Source: Anaerosolibacter sp. (GTDB lineage: Bacteria; Bacillota; Clostridia; Peptostreptococcales; Thermotaleaceae). From it: DNA of 64,000 nucleotides. Where the stretch lies: assembly GCF_029240175.1 (NCBI RefSeq), contig NZ_JARBTM010000012.1:1-64000 (forward strand), given 5' to 3'. This document shows, in pieces, positions 44,347 through 54,122 of the stretch. The notes beneath the pieces are model-generated. The model made no database searches and was not told the DNA's origin. It saw only the letters and a program-made list of their open reading frames with translations. The position numbers were made by a program, and so were the translations under genes. Numbering within the stretch: position 1 is the first letter of the stretch; the number at the start of each line of letters is the position of its first letter.

Positions 44347-44841
44347 ATGGCAGAATTTTGGGATTTATATGATATAAATAGAAATAAGTTAGGACGATTA
44401 CATGAACGAGGTCTACCACTTAATAGCGGAGAATATCACCTTGCAGTTGAAATTTGGGTAAAAAATAGTAACAATCAAATTCTTTTAACACAGAGGCATC
44501 CTGATAAACCATGGGGAAGCTATTGGGAATCTACAGTAGGCTCTGTTATCTCAGGAGAAGATAGCCTTTCTGGTGCTAAACGTGAATTAATTGAAGAAAC
44601 TGGTATCAAAGTTATAGATAAACAAATTGCATTTTTAGGAACAATGACAACCGAAGATTGGATTATTGATACATATATTGTTAATTTGAATACACCTACA
44701 TACAATTTAAAATTACAAGACCGAGAAGTAATAAATGCAAAATGGGTAGATATTTATGAATTTGAAGACATGTGTTCTAAAAAAGTGATTGTACCTGCTA
44801 CTATTAATCGCTTCAATTTATATAGGGATAAATTAATTTAA
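44347..44841 (+). CDS. Nudix hydrolase
   Basis: 164 aa. The Nudix box reads GSVISGEDSLSGAKRELIEE-TGI and fits GX5EX7REUXEEXGU exactly. The N-terminal WDLYDINRNKLG and HLAVEIWVKNSNNQILL match the IPP-isomerase-like/YfcD branch. Probable substrate is a nucleoside diphosphate derivative. ATG 44347 follows AAAGGAAAG. Confidence 0.92.
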   Translation: MAEFWDLYDINRNKLGRLHERGLPLNSGEYHLAVEIWVKNSNNQILLTQRHPDKPWGSYWESTVGSVISGEDSLSGAKRELIEETGIKVIDKQIAFLGTMTTEDWIIDTYIVNLNTPTYNLKLQDREVINAKWVDIYEFEDMCSKKVIVPATINRFNLYRDKLI

Positions 44842-44956
44842 GTTAATGTGAATCTGAGATGAGAAAGTTCGCATTGTTTATATTGTACGAATTAAAAGTA
44901 AAAGGATAATATCTGCAAATGGAAGAATTCTCTTGAGATAGAAGGAAGGTGTGGAT

Positions 44957-45619
44957 TTGAACAATATTATATCAGAGGCCAAGAATTATTTTGAAAACTC
45001 ATCAAAAGAAAATGGTTTAACAACTGGTAAAATTAGATCTATTTCTGCCTCACTATATAGAGCGTTAGATGATAAAAGTATTGATAATGTACTTACAGCT
45101 TGTGAGCACTTACTAGATGAACGACAATGGGCATTGAGTGTTATCGCGTATGATTGGGCGTATAGAATTAGAAAACAGTATAATAATAAAACTTTTTCTG
45201 TTTTTGAGAGCTGGCTCAAGAAATACGTTACTGGTTGGGGTGATTGTGATGACTTCTGTACACATGCATTTGGTGAGTTATTGAGTCAAAATAACGAACT
45301 ATTCACTCATGTTCTTAAATGGACAGAGCACTCAGATTTTTTTGTAAGGCGTGCTTCGGCCGTTATTTTGATTTATCCTATAAAACATGACAAGTATAAA
45401 AATATTAATCCGTTTTTAATTTCTGATGCATTAATGAATGATAATCACCATCTGGTATTAAAAGGTTATGGATGGATGTTAAAAATTTTATCACAAGTTG
45501 AACCTAATAATGTCTATGAGTATTTATTGGAAAATAAAAGTACAATGCCTAGAATATCTTTTAGGTATGCATTAGAGAAATTTGATAAAGAGTTAAAATC
45601 TCGCTTGATGGAGGGATAA
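44957..45619 (+). CDS. DNA alkylation repair protein (AlkD family)
   Basis: 220 aa of HEAT-like helical repeats, including WALSVIAYDWAYRIRK, WGDCDDFCTHAFGELL and HSDFFVRRASAVILIYP. The DNA-facing Asp and Arg of the AlkD fold are expected in the WGDCDDFC and VRRASAV segments. AlkD excises N3- and N7-alkylated bases without flipping them. TTG 44957 has AAGGAAGG 7 bases upstream; GTG 44951 is too close. It ends 3 bp before the VOC gene, so the two are co-transcribed. Confidence 0.88.
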   Translation: MNNIISEAKNYFENSSKENGLTTGKIRSISASLYRALDDKSIDNVLTACEHLLDERQWALSVIAYDWAYRIRKQYNNKTFSVFESWLKKYVTGWGDCDDFCTHAFGELLSQNNELFTHVLKWTEHSDFFVRRASAVILIYPIKHDKYKNINPFLISDALMNDNHHLVLKGYGWMLKILSQVEPNNVYEYLLENKSTMPRISFRYALEKFDKELKSRLMEG

Positions 45620-45622
45620 TAG

Positions 45623-46057
45623 ATGCTTAATTTAGGTTCTACTTACCTTATCGTAAAAGATATTCAAAAATCCATCGCATTCTATGAAGCATTGTTGGGA
45701 ATGAAAGTATCTGTACTAAGATTCGACCGATGGGCTCAGTTTAATTTTAATGGGAGCTGTATTGCTTTACTTAATCCCAAGCATGATGAAGCGTTAATAG
45801 AGCTTGGAAATGATTTAGAAGTACACTACAGTAGTGAATACCGTGAACATCTCAAAAATAGACAGATTCAATATGGAAATAATATGGTTCTAAATTTTTA
45901 CATAGACGACCTCAATAAAGAATATGAACGTATTAAAGAGCTTAACATAGGTAGATTGACTAAAATTATGTATTTGAACATTTCTTCACCTTATCATCAT
46001 TTTTTATTGGAAGATCCAGATGGAAATACGATTGAAATAACAGGAAACTACAAATAA
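45623..46057 (+). CDS. VOC-family (glyoxalase/bleomycin-resistance fold) protein
   Basis: 144 aa with the paired beta-alpha-beta-beta-beta modules of the VOC fold: STYLIVKDIQKSIAFYEALLGMKV at the start, FLLEDPDGNTIEITG at the end (metal-ligand Glu). It follows the AlkD gene by 3 bp. Reaction not predictable. Confidence 0.88.
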   Translation: MLNLGSTYLIVKDIQKSIAFYEALLGMKVSVLRFDRWAQFNFNGSCIALLNPKHDEALIELGNDLEVHYSSEYREHLKNRQIQYGNNMVLNFYIDDLNKEYERIKELNIGRLTKIMYLNISSPYHHFLLEDPDGNTIEITGNYK

Positions 46058-46251
46058 ATTTTTCAATAAACTGTAGTTATGGCGTAAATTCACTTAAAAG
46101 CTTGATAAATAAACAAATACAATATGCTAAATTGATAAAAAAGAATATTGAAACATTTACATATCCCGAAAATAAGATAAATAATTTTAAATAAGAATAG
46201 TAACATAATCCGTGTACACAAGAGCAAAGTAGATTTAAGCCTACTTTGCCC

Positions 46252-46271
46252 AGAGTGTCGACACTCTTTTC
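46252..46271 (+). terminator. Terminator-like palindrome
   Basis: AGAGTGTC/GACACTCT, a 16-bp perfect palindrome followed by TTTC. Just upstream is a second hairpin, GCAAAGTAG/CTACTTTGC (46223-46248). Both lie between the VOC gene and the next GNAT gene. Confidence 0.6.
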
Positions 46272-46337
46272 TTCGAGGTTTCTTATTAGAGCTATAATGT
46301 GAGAATGAAGAAATTTTATATTTCTAGAGGTGAGATA

Positions 46338-46862
46338 GTGGCAAATGAATTGATTATCATAAGACCTTCTTCTGAATTTAAAGAAGCCATTTGGGAATAT
46401 AGACAGGAATATTTTGACTTTGGGGAAACTCAGATTAATGGAAGTTGTGGCATAGGCCGCGCTAATAATTTTGATGAATGGCTCGAACTTGTTCTTTCAA
46501 TTGAAAAAGATAAACTGAGAAATAATGTCCATGCAAGTACATTTTTTTCTCTCAGAAAAACTGATAATAAAATCATTGGAAGTATACAGCTACGCCATTC
46601 TTTAACTCCTGAATTAGAGAAGCATGGTGGGCATATAGGTTATGGAATTCGTCCATCAGAACGAAGAAAAGGTTATGGGAAACAGCAACTTTTACTCGCT
46701 TTAGATGAAGCATATCATTTGAAAATCCCAAAAGTTATGATTATATGTGATAAAGATAATGTTCCTTCCATGAAAACTGCAATTAGTTGTGGTGGTATAT
46801 TAACTTGTGAAAATATTTATGAAGGTAAAGCTCAGCAAATCTATTGGATGGACCTCTGCTAA
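46338..46862 (+). CDS. GNAT-family N-acetyltransferase
   Basis: 174 aa. HGGHIGYGIRPSERRKGYGKQQLLLALDEA contains the CoA-binding R/Q-x-x-G-x-G/A loop, and DKDNVPSMKTAISCGG is motif B. It resembles stand-alone GNATs annotated as aminoglycoside or amino-acid acetyltransferase-like. The GTG start at 46338 follows GAGGTGAGATA; an ATG at 46299 is in frame but not next to a site. Confidence 0.87.
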   Translation: MANELIIIRPSSEFKEAIWEYRQEYFDFGETQINGSCGIGRANNFDEWLELVLSIEKDKLRNNVHASTFFSLRKTDNKIIGSIQLRHSLTPELEKHGGHIGYGIRPSERRKGYGKQQLLLALDEAYHLKIPKVMIICDKDNVPSMKTAISCGGILTCENIYEGKAQQIYWMDLC

Positions 46863-46863
46863 T

Positions 46864-47082
46864 AAGCATTTCTTTCATTGTAGTTTTATTGAAGACAAAC
46901 TGGCTTATGAAGATGAGCCAGATTCTCAAGATGGAACGTACATACCTGGTATATTTTATATTAAGAATAAGTTCTGGAAATATGGATTATATAATGATAC
47001 TGCAAGTCAAATAAATGTAGAAGGTGTATATTCAAGAGTTTTCAAGGATATTTCAGAAATTAAAAATAATAAATTACCGTAA
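46864..47082 (+). pseudogene. C-terminal gene fragment, unidentified
   Basis: The frame NKHFFHCSFIEDKLAYEDEPDSQDGTYIPGIF continues to KNNKLP and stops. It begins directly after the GNAT stop with no start codon or ribosome-binding site of its own, and looks like the end of a larger protein lost by deletion. I cannot name the family. Confidence 0.45.
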
Positions 47083-47161
47083 ACTAAGGCATATTTTCTT
47101 ATGTCAAGAAATTATTAAATTTTGAAGTTGGAAACAGATAAGATGAAGGGAGTGAGTTAGC

Positions 47162-47776
47162 TTGATTCATCAGATATTAAATGCGTATAACCTAGATGCT
47201 AAAACACAAATAGAAATATTAGAGAAGATTATTATGTCCAGTAATGTTTTACATGAAGCATTACATAGAACAAAGACATCGGACATCAAAGAATACTATA
47301 TTGGGGCTGGGTGCATTGCACAAACAGTATGGAACTATCTTTCCAATAATCATTTAGACTATGGAATTGATGATATTGATTTTGTATATTTCGATAAAGA
47401 TAACTTAGAAGATTCAGCAGAAGATGAAGTTATTAAAAGAGTAGGTGAACTTTATTCTGACTTGCAGGTAAGGATTGATGTGAAAAATCAAGCAAGAGTT
47501 CATCTATGGTATGAAAGTAGTTTTGGATATACGATACCCCCATATAAGTCTCTTGAACAGGCAATTGATAGATTTCCGACAACAGCAACAGCCATTGGTA
47601 TTAGGCTAGGGAAAGATGATAAATTTCAAATATATGCTCCATTTGGACTAAACGATGTATTTGGTAAAATAGTCAGGCCAAACAAGGGACAGATAACGGA
47701 AGAGATTTATAATAGGAAAGTAGAAAAATGGCTTGGAAAATGGCCTGATTTGAAAATAATTTCTTGGAATAATTGA
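47162..47776 (+). CDS. Nucleotidyltransferase family protein (DUF925-like)
   Basis: 204 aa. YYIGAGCIAQTVWNYL (~45-60) is the G[SA]-type loop, and DDIDFVYFDKDN supplies the DxD metal ligands. The later stretch RVHLWYESSFGYTIPPYKSLEQAIDRFPTTATAIGIR is diagnostic for the 'nucleotidyltransferase family' of small cytosolic proteins. Substrate unknown. The TTG start follows AAGGGAGTGAG. Confidence 0.88.
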   Translation: MIHQILNAYNLDAKTQIEILEKIIMSSNVLHEALHRTKTSDIKEYYIGAGCIAQTVWNYLSNNHLDYGIDDIDFVYFDKDNLEDSAEDEVIKRVGELYSDLQVRIDVKNQARVHLWYESSFGYTIPPYKSLEQAIDRFPTTATAIGIRLGKDDKFQIYAPFGLNDVFGKIVRPNKGQITEEIYNRKVEKWLGKWPDLKIISWNN

Positions 47777-47824
47777 TTGATATGAGTTTTGAAGCGTTAT
47801 AGGGGAACCATAAGGGGGAGCTTT

Positions 47825-48244
47825 ATGAAAATTAATGCATCAGCAAATGCAATAATAATTTCGTTCGTATGGATATTGGCAGCAATAATAAATCTTGCAC
47901 TACTTATAATGGTATCATCAATTCCGTCTTTCTTTATAGTGATTGCTCTTCCGATTCTACTTTCATTCATACTATCTATTATAAATAGTATAAAATTTTA
48001 CAGTATCTATAAGGATTTCTTAACGATTACAGATGATCGTATCGTTGTTAATTACGGATTGAAAACTAATAAGAAAATGATAAGTTTCTCTGAAGTAAAA
48101 AGTGTTAAATACAATAAGAATAATATGATCTTTTGTATGAATGATGGAAAGAAAAGGCGTATATGGCTAGGTTTTGTAAATAAAGGAGATGAAATAGCAC
48201 TATATAGTTTCCTTAAAGAACATTCGATCCGTTTTACTATGTAG
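47825..48244 (+). CDS. Membrane protein with PH-like domain
   Basis: 139 aa. Two membrane segments (~8-55), then a small beta-rich domain (YSIYKDFLTITDDRIVVNYGL... KMISFSEVKSVKYNKNN) like bacterial PH domains. ATG 47825 follows AGGGGGAGC. Function unknown. Confidence 0.72.
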   Translation: MKINASANAIIISFVWILAAIINLALLIMVSSIPSFFIVIALPILLSFILSIINSIKFYSIYKDFLTITDDRIVVNYGLKTNKKMISFSEVKSVKYNKNNMIFCMNDGKKRRIWLGFVNKGDEIALYSFLKEHSIRFTM

Positions 48245-48272
48245 ATTTTCTAAAGCATTGGAGAGATAGAAC

Positions 48273-48731
48273 ATGAATGATATTGAAAAATATATTTTAG
48301 ATTTAAATTGGAGCAAACCTGAATCCGTTCAGAAAAATGCTATAAAAGAATTATCTAAGATAGATGAAAATCAAGTAATATTATTGGCTCAACAGTCGGA
48401 TCTATGCCATAAGGCGTGTTGGCATAATGCATCAATTGTCTTGAAAAGCATTGGGTATCCAAGGAATAAATTAGCTCTTCCTTATTTAATGAACTGGTTT
48501 CAAGATGCCAACTGGCCAGGTGTACAGAATATCGTCCAATTATTTAAAGAAATTGATGTGATTGTACTATTACCTCATATTAAGAATGCAATGAAACAAG
48601 CGTTAAGAGAGAATGATGAGACATGGGCGTATGGAATAGTGTATCTTATACAAGAATTAGGTTTTCAAAGCCTAGGATTGGATGAAGGAGAGATATACAA
48701 AAGTTTAAAGAAGATAGCTGATATAGAATAG
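48273..48731 (+). CDS. DUF5071 family protein
   Basis: 152 aa, helical. The start IEKYILDLNWSKPESVQKNAI and the W-x-N-A-S segment (CWHNASIVLKSIG) with LPYLMNWFQDANWPG match DUF5071, HEAT-like small proteins often next to other accessory genes. Some relatives are suspected immunity proteins; no toxin gene is visible here. Confidence 0.82.
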   Translation: MNDIEKYILDLNWSKPESVQKNAIKELSKIDENQVILLAQQSDLCHKACWHNASIVLKSIGYPRNKLALPYLMNWFQDANWPGVQNIVQLFKEIDVIVLLPHIKNAMKQALRENDETWAYGIVYLIQELGFQSLGLDEGEIYKSLKKIADIE

Positions 48732-48786
48732 ATTTTGCAAAACATAATTTCGAGAAGGCTTAAAGCATTGAAAGGAGTCTAGCATT

Positions 48787-48930
48787 ATGAGTTCATTTTT
48801 GGATTTATTGTTTGATGCCTTATCTAGTTTATTAATTTCTTGGGACAAAATGAATACCAAAATAAAATTTATAATTTCAATCTTATGTTTAGGTACTTTT
48901 TCAGCTATAGTTCTCTTATTCAAAAATTGA
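48787..48930 (+). CDS. Small membrane protein, 47 aa
   Basis: ATG 48787 behind AAGGAGTCTAGC. The product is MSSFLDLLFDALSSLL..., with an amphipathic first half and a hydrophobic second half (FIISILCLGTFSAIVLLFKN). No family recognised. Confidence 0.62.
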   Translation: MSSFLDLLFDALSSLLISWDKMNTKIKFIISILCLGTFSAIVLLFKN

Positions 48931-48997
48931 TAAACCCATAAGCTGTTTCAGACTAGCTAATATAACCTAGTTCAATGCTACTAAAGGGGGAAGGGTT

Positions 48998-49714
48998 ATG
49001 CGAATTGCAGTAATTTCAGATGTCCATGCAAATGTTGAAGCATTAAACACTGTCATAGAACATTTGAAAGAACAAGAGGTTGATGAGATTGTCTTTTTAG
49101 GTGACGTGGTGATGAATGGCCCATATCCAAAAGAGGTTTTAGAAATAGTGAATGAGCTAGCTCCGATTGCATGGGTTAAAGGGAATACGGATAATTGGTT
49201 TGAAGAAATAGATGATGATTTCAAGCCAGTGAATGAAAGAGAAGAATATATCTACTCGCTTTATCAATATGCCAAGGAACGGTTAAGCGAAGATGAGATT
49301 GAGATGCTATTATCTAAGCATGACAAACAATTAGTTGAAATTGAAGGAATAAAAATTCTATGTGTTCATGGCTCGCATAGGTCAATATCTGAACCTATAG
49401 GCATTATGACACCTCAAGAAAGCATTCAACAAATTATACAGGAAATCGAGGCAGATATTTTGCTTAGTGGTCACACCCACTGCCCCTATTATGTGTCTTT
49501 TAATGGAAAGAAAATAATAAATGTAGGGGCTGTAAGCTTAGCATTAGACGGGGAAGCCAAAGCTTCTTACGGAATTCTAGAAATCGGCCAGAATAGCACT
49601 TCCTATACAAATTTTAGGCTGGACTATGACATTGAAAAAGTAGTAGATTCAGCAAAATTTAATAGATTTCCATATATAGATGTGTATAGCAAAAGACTGA
49701 AAGAGGCTAAATAA
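48998..49714 (+). CDS. Calcineurin-like metallophosphoesterase (YfcE/DUF2437-like)
   Basis: 238 aa. Metal-binding motifs are intact: ISDVHANVEAL, FLGDVVMNGP, GNTDNW, VHGSH and SGHTHCPYY. The class includes cyclic-nucleotide phosphodiesterases and protein phosphatases; substrate unknown. ATG follows AAAGGGGGAAGGG. Confidence 0.92.
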   Translation: MRIAVISDVHANVEALNTVIEHLKEQEVDEIVFLGDVVMNGPYPKEVLEIVNELAPIAWVKGNTDNWFEEIDDDFKPVNEREEYIYSLYQYAKERLSEDEIEMLLSKHDKQLVEIEGIKILCVHGSHRSISEPIGIMTPQESIQQIIQEIEADILLSGHTHCPYYVSFNGKKIINVGAVSLALDGEAKASYGILEIGQNSTSYTNFRLDYDIEKVVDSAKFNRFPYIDVYSKRLKEAK

Positions 49715-49825
49715 AGTGTTTGGCTTCTTTTTTGTTTACCATTAAAACAGATTGGTTGTTGCTGAAAAGCGTAGTATAATGAAAATAAATGTAAAAATTT
49801 GGTTTGGTAGCTAAGGGGAGATTTC

Positions 49826-50785
49826 ATGACGGTTATTTTATATGGATCATTAAGTATAATAATTGGAATTATGCTATATTTATCATTTTTAAATCGTATT
49901 AGGGTTTTTCTTGATAATGGAGAAGCATACATAGCAAAGGCATTCAAAGTTTTTAAAAAACATTTTTCTGAGTATAGTGTAAACAATCTATATTTGAGAT
50001 TTGCGACTATTAAAAAGTTTCCATTTAGAAAACTAGGTCTTTCGGTACTAGATTTTACAAAAACGGTAATTGAAGAACAGCTTCTGGGATTGTTTATTGT
50101 CTTTCTGATAGTGACTATGCCACTTTTCCCCGAATTATCACAGCGTGTTCCTGAACCAATTGTTGGAGTGTATAGTATGCTAGTCATATTTCTCTGGATT
50201 TATGGATTGATTACCTATGCGAAGACAACCGTGAAAGGTACATCAAAGTTTGGAAGATACGGGAAACAGATATTAGCTTTTATTATTCAGATTCTTGTAG
50301 GCTGGTTATACATAGCTACGACTCTATCAAACTTTGAATTTGGAGCGGTAAGTTTTTCAGTTGTTATTATGTGTATACTATTATTCTTAATTCCATTATT
50401 AACCTTTATGAAAGTAGCGATAGATTCCGAAAATAATTTTTATGTAACAATGTTCATAGCGATAAGTACCTTTATCATTGTAGAATGTTATATTTTCTTA
50501 AACTTCGGAGTATACAATCTTTCGCATAATGGATGGGTAGTAGAGTCAGTTGAAAACATATCCCAGTCAGAGCTCTTATTAAAAATATTGTTATTAGGAA
50601 CGAAATATGTATTCCAAGCCCCAGATCCTTTTGAAGTTAGTAATATTACATATTTTATACAATTTTTCATAGGTTTCATCATAAATGTGATAATAGTTGG
50701 ATTCTTTATTTCATACTTGTCATCTGCATTCAGTAAAGATTTAAAATATCAGCAAAGTGAGGAATTAAATAACCATAGGGAATAA
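49826..50785 (+). CDS. Multi-pass membrane protein, 319 aa, unknown
   Basis: Six to seven hydrophobic segments (about 4-24, 88-108, 116-135, 148-168, 175-195, 206-226, 275-300). An N-terminal cytosolic loop carries many Lys/Arg (AFKVFKKHFSEYSVNN...KKFPFRK). No catalytic motif. I do not recognise a family. ATG follows AAGGGGAGATTTC. Confidence 0.72.
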   Translation: MTVILYGSLSIIIGIMLYLSFLNRIRVFLDNGEAYIAKAFKVFKKHFSEYSVNNLYLRFATIKKFPFRKLGLSVLDFTKTVIEEQLLGLFIVFLIVTMPLFPELSQRVPEPIVGVYSMLVIFLWIYGLITYAKTTVKGTSKFGRYGKQILAFIIQILVGWLYIATTLSNFEFGAVSFSVVIMCILLFLIPLLTFMKVAIDSENNFYVTMFIAISTFIIVECYIFLNFGVYNLSHNGWVVESVENISQSELLLKILLLGTKYVFQAPDPFEVSNITYFIQFFIGFIINVIIVGFFISYLSSAFSKDLKYQQSEELNNHRE

Positions 50786-50922
50786 AAATAAGAACTTGAA
50801 TGGTTATTATATATTTGTTGATATATCTAATTGTCTTAGACTTGCTGAAGTCCCAAGTAAATATGATCCAAGGGGATGGTTCCGATGACCCACAATTTTT
50901 GTACCGTAATGGAGGTTTAAAC

Positions 50923-51966
50923 ATGAAGCTATTAAGAGCTGCGGAAATATTGATTGAGAAAATCAAAAAAGACTACAAAGATGATATTGCTGTTGTGGTT
51001 GTGATGGGTTCATATATTTATAATGAAACCCACAGCAGGTCTGATCTTGACATGTATTATGTTCCGAAGTCAGAACGTGGAAAAAATCTCGGCAAAGTAT
51101 TTATTATTGATGGGATAGGATTTGATTTCTGGCCGATATCTTGGGAAAGACTAGAGGGAATTGCAAATCATGATGAAAAAATTACCTCGATTGTTACCGA
51201 AGGTAGGGTGATTTATTGTAGTAGTGAAGAGGATTTAGCAAGATTTAATCAACTGAAAGAGAAGGGCTTAGATACAAGTGATAGAGGAAAATTTATTCGT
51301 AAAGCACAGGAAAAGTTTAATGAAACCTATAAAGCCTATTTTAAGATGGTTAATGCTGAAAATCTTTCTGAAGTTCGGATATATGCAATGGAAATCATTT
51401 TTTCAGTAACCTATGCTATTGCACTTTTGAACAGAACAACAGTAAAACGCGGACGGGGTAAACTGAAAAAAGAGATTATGGATATGAGCCTAGTACCAAA
51501 GGACTTTTCAGCATTGTATGATACAGTTTTTGTCAGCGGTGATATAATAGAAATTAAAAATGCTTACAGACAGCTAATGTGCAATACGGAAGATTTGATT
51601 TCAAATGAACAAAATAGAATAAAGGAACATGTTTCCTTTGCAGATAAATTAGATGGGTTCTATGAAGAACTGATTAATTTTTACAATAAGATAATTCATG
51701 CCTGTGAAATTGGCGATACATACACTGCACTGTTTGCAGCTGTGGAAATAACTCATGAAGTAGAAGCTGTTTTTTCGGGAACAGGAGTATCATCAAAGCA
51801 GCTGCCTGACATTGTAGGTGCCTTTGACCTAGTAAACATGAAAGGGTTTTTGGAGGCGGTGCATGAACATCAGAAGCAATTGGTGGAGCTTCTCCAAAAT
51901 AATAGTGTTAAGCTCAGAGTGCTTCAGGACTTTGAAGAGTTAGAGCAATACATGCAATCTCTTTAA
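50923..51966 (+). CDS. Nucleotidyltransferase-domain protein, 347 aa
   Basis: The pol-beta-type nucleotidyltransferase signature VVVMGSYIYNETHSRSDLDMYYV (GS...D.D) lies near the N-terminus. A ~250-residue helical C-terminal region follows, like that of aminoglycoside-nucleotidyltransferase-related proteins. ATG 50923 follows AATGGAGGTTTAAAC; an open frame extends upstream to 50800 but is out of register with any site. Possibly a small-molecule (drug) adenylyltransferase; not demonstrable here. Confidence 0.82.
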   Translation: MKLLRAAEILIEKIKKDYKDDIAVVVVMGSYIYNETHSRSDLDMYYVPKSERGKNLGKVFIIDGIGFDFWPISWERLEGIANHDEKITSIVTEGRVIYCSSEEDLARFNQLKEKGLDTSDRGKFIRKAQEKFNETYKAYFKMVNAENLSEVRIYAMEIIFSVTYAIALLNRTTVKRGRGKLKKEIMDMSLVPKDFSALYDTVFVSGDIIEIKNAYRQLMCNTEDLISNEQNRIKEHVSFADKLDGFYEELINFYNKIIHACEIGDTYTALFAAVEITHEVEAVFSGTGVSSKQLPDIVGAFDLVNMKGFLEAVHEHQKQLVELLQNNSVKLRVLQDFEELEQYMQSL

Positions 51967-52103
51967 AGCAGGTATTTATGATTCACTTGAAAAAGCATGA
52001 GGAATATAATAGAGAACAAAATGATCAGAGGGATGAGGGAATAGATCCATTGTCCCTATCCTTTTTTATAGGTAATATTACTGATGAATACATGTTAGAA
52101 AAC

Positions 52104-52143
52104 AGCAGTTACAGCGATACGGTGAACCGTACCACAAATGACT
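52104..52143 (+). repeat. Repeat B, short copy
   Basis: GCAGTTACAGCGATACGGTG plus the next 20 bases match the first third of the 57571-57712 copy with few changes. Confidence 0.65.
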
Positions 52144-52196
52144 ACGGACTTTAGGATAAGGCTTCGGTGTGGTTCTCCTTAACCATTCAATCCTAC

Positions 52197-52223
52197 AAAA
52201 AGTCACACAATGTGTGACTTTTT
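52197..52223 (+). terminator. Terminator
   Basis: AAAAAGTCACACA and TGTGTGACTTTTT form a 13-bp stem with a minimal loop and T run. Confidence 0.8.
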
Positions 52224-52384
52224 TGTGTATGTAAGTTTTGCAGAATGAGATTTAGAACGTGTTGAACAGGTGGCTATATTGTAGTCTTTTCAATGGATTC
52301 GATTTGAACTAACTTTGATTGATTTTATTCATTTTCCAAGCTATACTTATAGCAATTGAACATGTTCAAGAAAGGAGAATGAAG

Positions 52385-53359
52385 ATGAGTGTAATAAATA
52401 AGAGTACCATTAAAAAAATAGCAGTGGTGGTCATTTGTGTATTAATAAGCATAGCGGTTGTTTTTCTAGGGATTCAGCACAAGCGATTTTCAAAAGTCAA
52501 ATCGGAACAAATCGAGAGAGCGAATGCCAAAAGTATCGTAGTTGAAACTGATCAGGGAACCATTGAATATGCAATCTCTGGTAAAGGGGATCCAGTTCTA
52601 ATGATTCATGGTGCTGGAGGGGGATATGATCAAGGCTTGCTGCTTGCAGACAGATTCCTGCCAAAGGATTGCATGGTAATTGCAGTGTCCAGATTCGGAT
52701 ATCTAAATACTCCATTGCCAGAAGAGCCTACCCCGGATCATCAGGCGGCACTGTACATGAGTTTACTAGATAAATTGGGAATAGACAAAGTTCATGTGGT
52801 TGCTGTCTCTGATGGGGGCCCATCTGGTTTAAAATTTAGCATAAATTATCCTGAACGTGTGAAATCACTTACGATGATGTGTGCAAAAAGTAAAACCCCT
52901 CCAAAGTTAACAACTGTTCAGTCAGTAGTTTTTGGAACGATATTTAATAATGATTTTCTATTCTGGATGATTACAGAGTATATCCAGTCAGATCTTTTGA
53001 ATGTATTGGGGGTATCTAAAGAAGTTCAGGAAAAAATGACCCTAGATGAAATAGAAATGGCTAGAGAGTTTTTTGAAATTATGACTCCTATTTCGCTGAG
53101 AAAAAAAGGGATTTTCAATGCAAATGTTCAATTTAAAGAATTGTCACCTGAAGACTATCCGATTTGGGAGATAAAAGCGCCAACATTGGTGGTTCATGCT
53201 GAAGATGATACATTACAGCCCTTCTATTATGCTGAATACACCCATGAAAAAATTCCCAATTCCACTTTGCTCTCTTTTAAGGAAGGTGGACATATGTTTT
53301 TCAGCCATCATGCTGAAATTGCCGAAGCTATAAAGCGTTTTTTCAGCAACATGCTTTAA
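52385..53359 (+). CDS. Membrane-anchored alpha/beta hydrolase
   Basis: 324 aa. N-terminal membrane anchor (~10-30), then an alpha/beta hydrolase fold: oxyanion-hole MIHGAGGG, nucleophile elbow VAVSDGG (Ser, with Ala replacing the usual first Gly), acid in VVHAEDDTLQP and His in FKEGGHMFFSHH. ATG 52385 lies 8 bases after AAAGGAG; ATG 52379 is too near. It is followed 9 bp later by a tetR-type gene, its likely regulator. Confidence 0.9.
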   Translation: MSVINKSTIKKIAVVVICVLISIAVVFLGIQHKRFSKVKSEQIERANAKSIVVETDQGTIEYAISGKGDPVLMIHGAGGGYDQGLLLADRFLPKDCMVIAVSRFGYLNTPLPEEPTPDHQAALYMSLLDKLGIDKVHVVAVSDGGPSGLKFSINYPERVKSLTMMCAKSKTPPKLTTVQSVVFGTIFNNDFLFWMITEYIQSDLLNVLGVSKEVQEKMTLDEIEMAREFFEIMTPISLRKKGIFNANVQFKELSPEDYPIWEIKAPTLVVHAEDDTLQPFYYAEYTHEKIPNSTLLSFKEGGHMFFSHHAEIAEAIKRFFSNML

Positions 53360-53368
53360 GGAGGTTAT

Positions 53369-53935
53369 ATGTCAGAAATAAAAGAATTAATGATTAAATC
53401 GGTCATAGCCCTGCTTGATGATGGCTTTGATGTTGAAGCGTTAACTATTAGACAGATCGCATATGAAGCCCATGTAGCTACTGGACTGATTAATTATCAC
53501 TTTGGTAGTAAATGGAATTTAATCGTGTCAGCGATTTCATCTATAATCGATGATGCCACGATTGAAGCCTTTCAGACACTGTCTAATCTTAATGACTCTC
53601 CAAAGCAGCAGTTGAGAACATTTTTGAAGGCTATGGCTATGGTGGTATTAAAGTATCAAAAGTATACGAGTGTACTTATTAGCGATGAGTTGAGCAGTGA
53701 TCGTTTTAGCACACCGGAAACAATTGTGGGTCTGCTAAAGGAAATAAAGCCAGGTCTATCTGAAAAAGAGATTAAATGTCTTGCTATTCAAGTTGTTGCA
53801 CCAATTCAATATGTCTTTTTGAAAGAACGTGGATTAAGAAGCTACTTAGGTGAGGAACAAGATATTCCTCATACTATTACATTAGATGATTACGAGGAGA
53901 TAATGGAAGTTTTTCTGAAGACATTAGGTATCTAG
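53369..53935 (+). CDS. TetR-family transcriptional regulator
   Basis: 188 aa. The helix-turn-helix is LTIRQIAYEAHVATGLINYHFGSKWNLIV (~27-55), followed by a ligand-binding helical domain. It lies directly after the hydrolase gene with an AAGGAGG site, so it probably controls its own operon. Ligand unknown. Confidence 0.92.
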   Translation: MSEIKELMIKSVIALLDDGFDVEALTIRQIAYEAHVATGLINYHFGSKWNLIVSAISSIIDDATIEAFQTLSNLNDSPKQQLRTFLKAMAMVVLKYQKYTSVLISDELSSDRFSTPETIVGLLKEIKPGLSEKEIKCLAIQVVAPIQYVFLKERGLRSYLGEEQDIPHTITLDDYEEIMEVFLKTLGI

Positions 53936-54122
53936 AGGTTTCCACACAGCTAGTCCAACCGACCTTACAAGACCATATGCGGTTTTTGTTTCTCTAGTTA
54001 TTTTGGAACAAGTGTTCTTAGGAGTATGATTAGGTAAATAGTAGGCTTGAAAAGGGAAGGAAATCATATACGATAGGGGTATAAACTGTGGAGGCATAAT
54101 TTTGTAGAAGGGAATGATTATT

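Larger units (their letters stand above)
51967..52384. other. Intergenic with repeat B short copy and terminator
   Basis: A 418-bp gap holding the repeat B copy (52104-52143), a hairpin terminator (52197-52223) and the upstream region of the hydrolase-tetR operon. No gene seen. Confidence 0.5.

Noticed and set aside
49624-50187. 187-codon minus-strand frame
   Set aside because: Shadow of the phosphoesterase end and the multi-pass membrane protein on the plus strand, both of which have better starts and composition.
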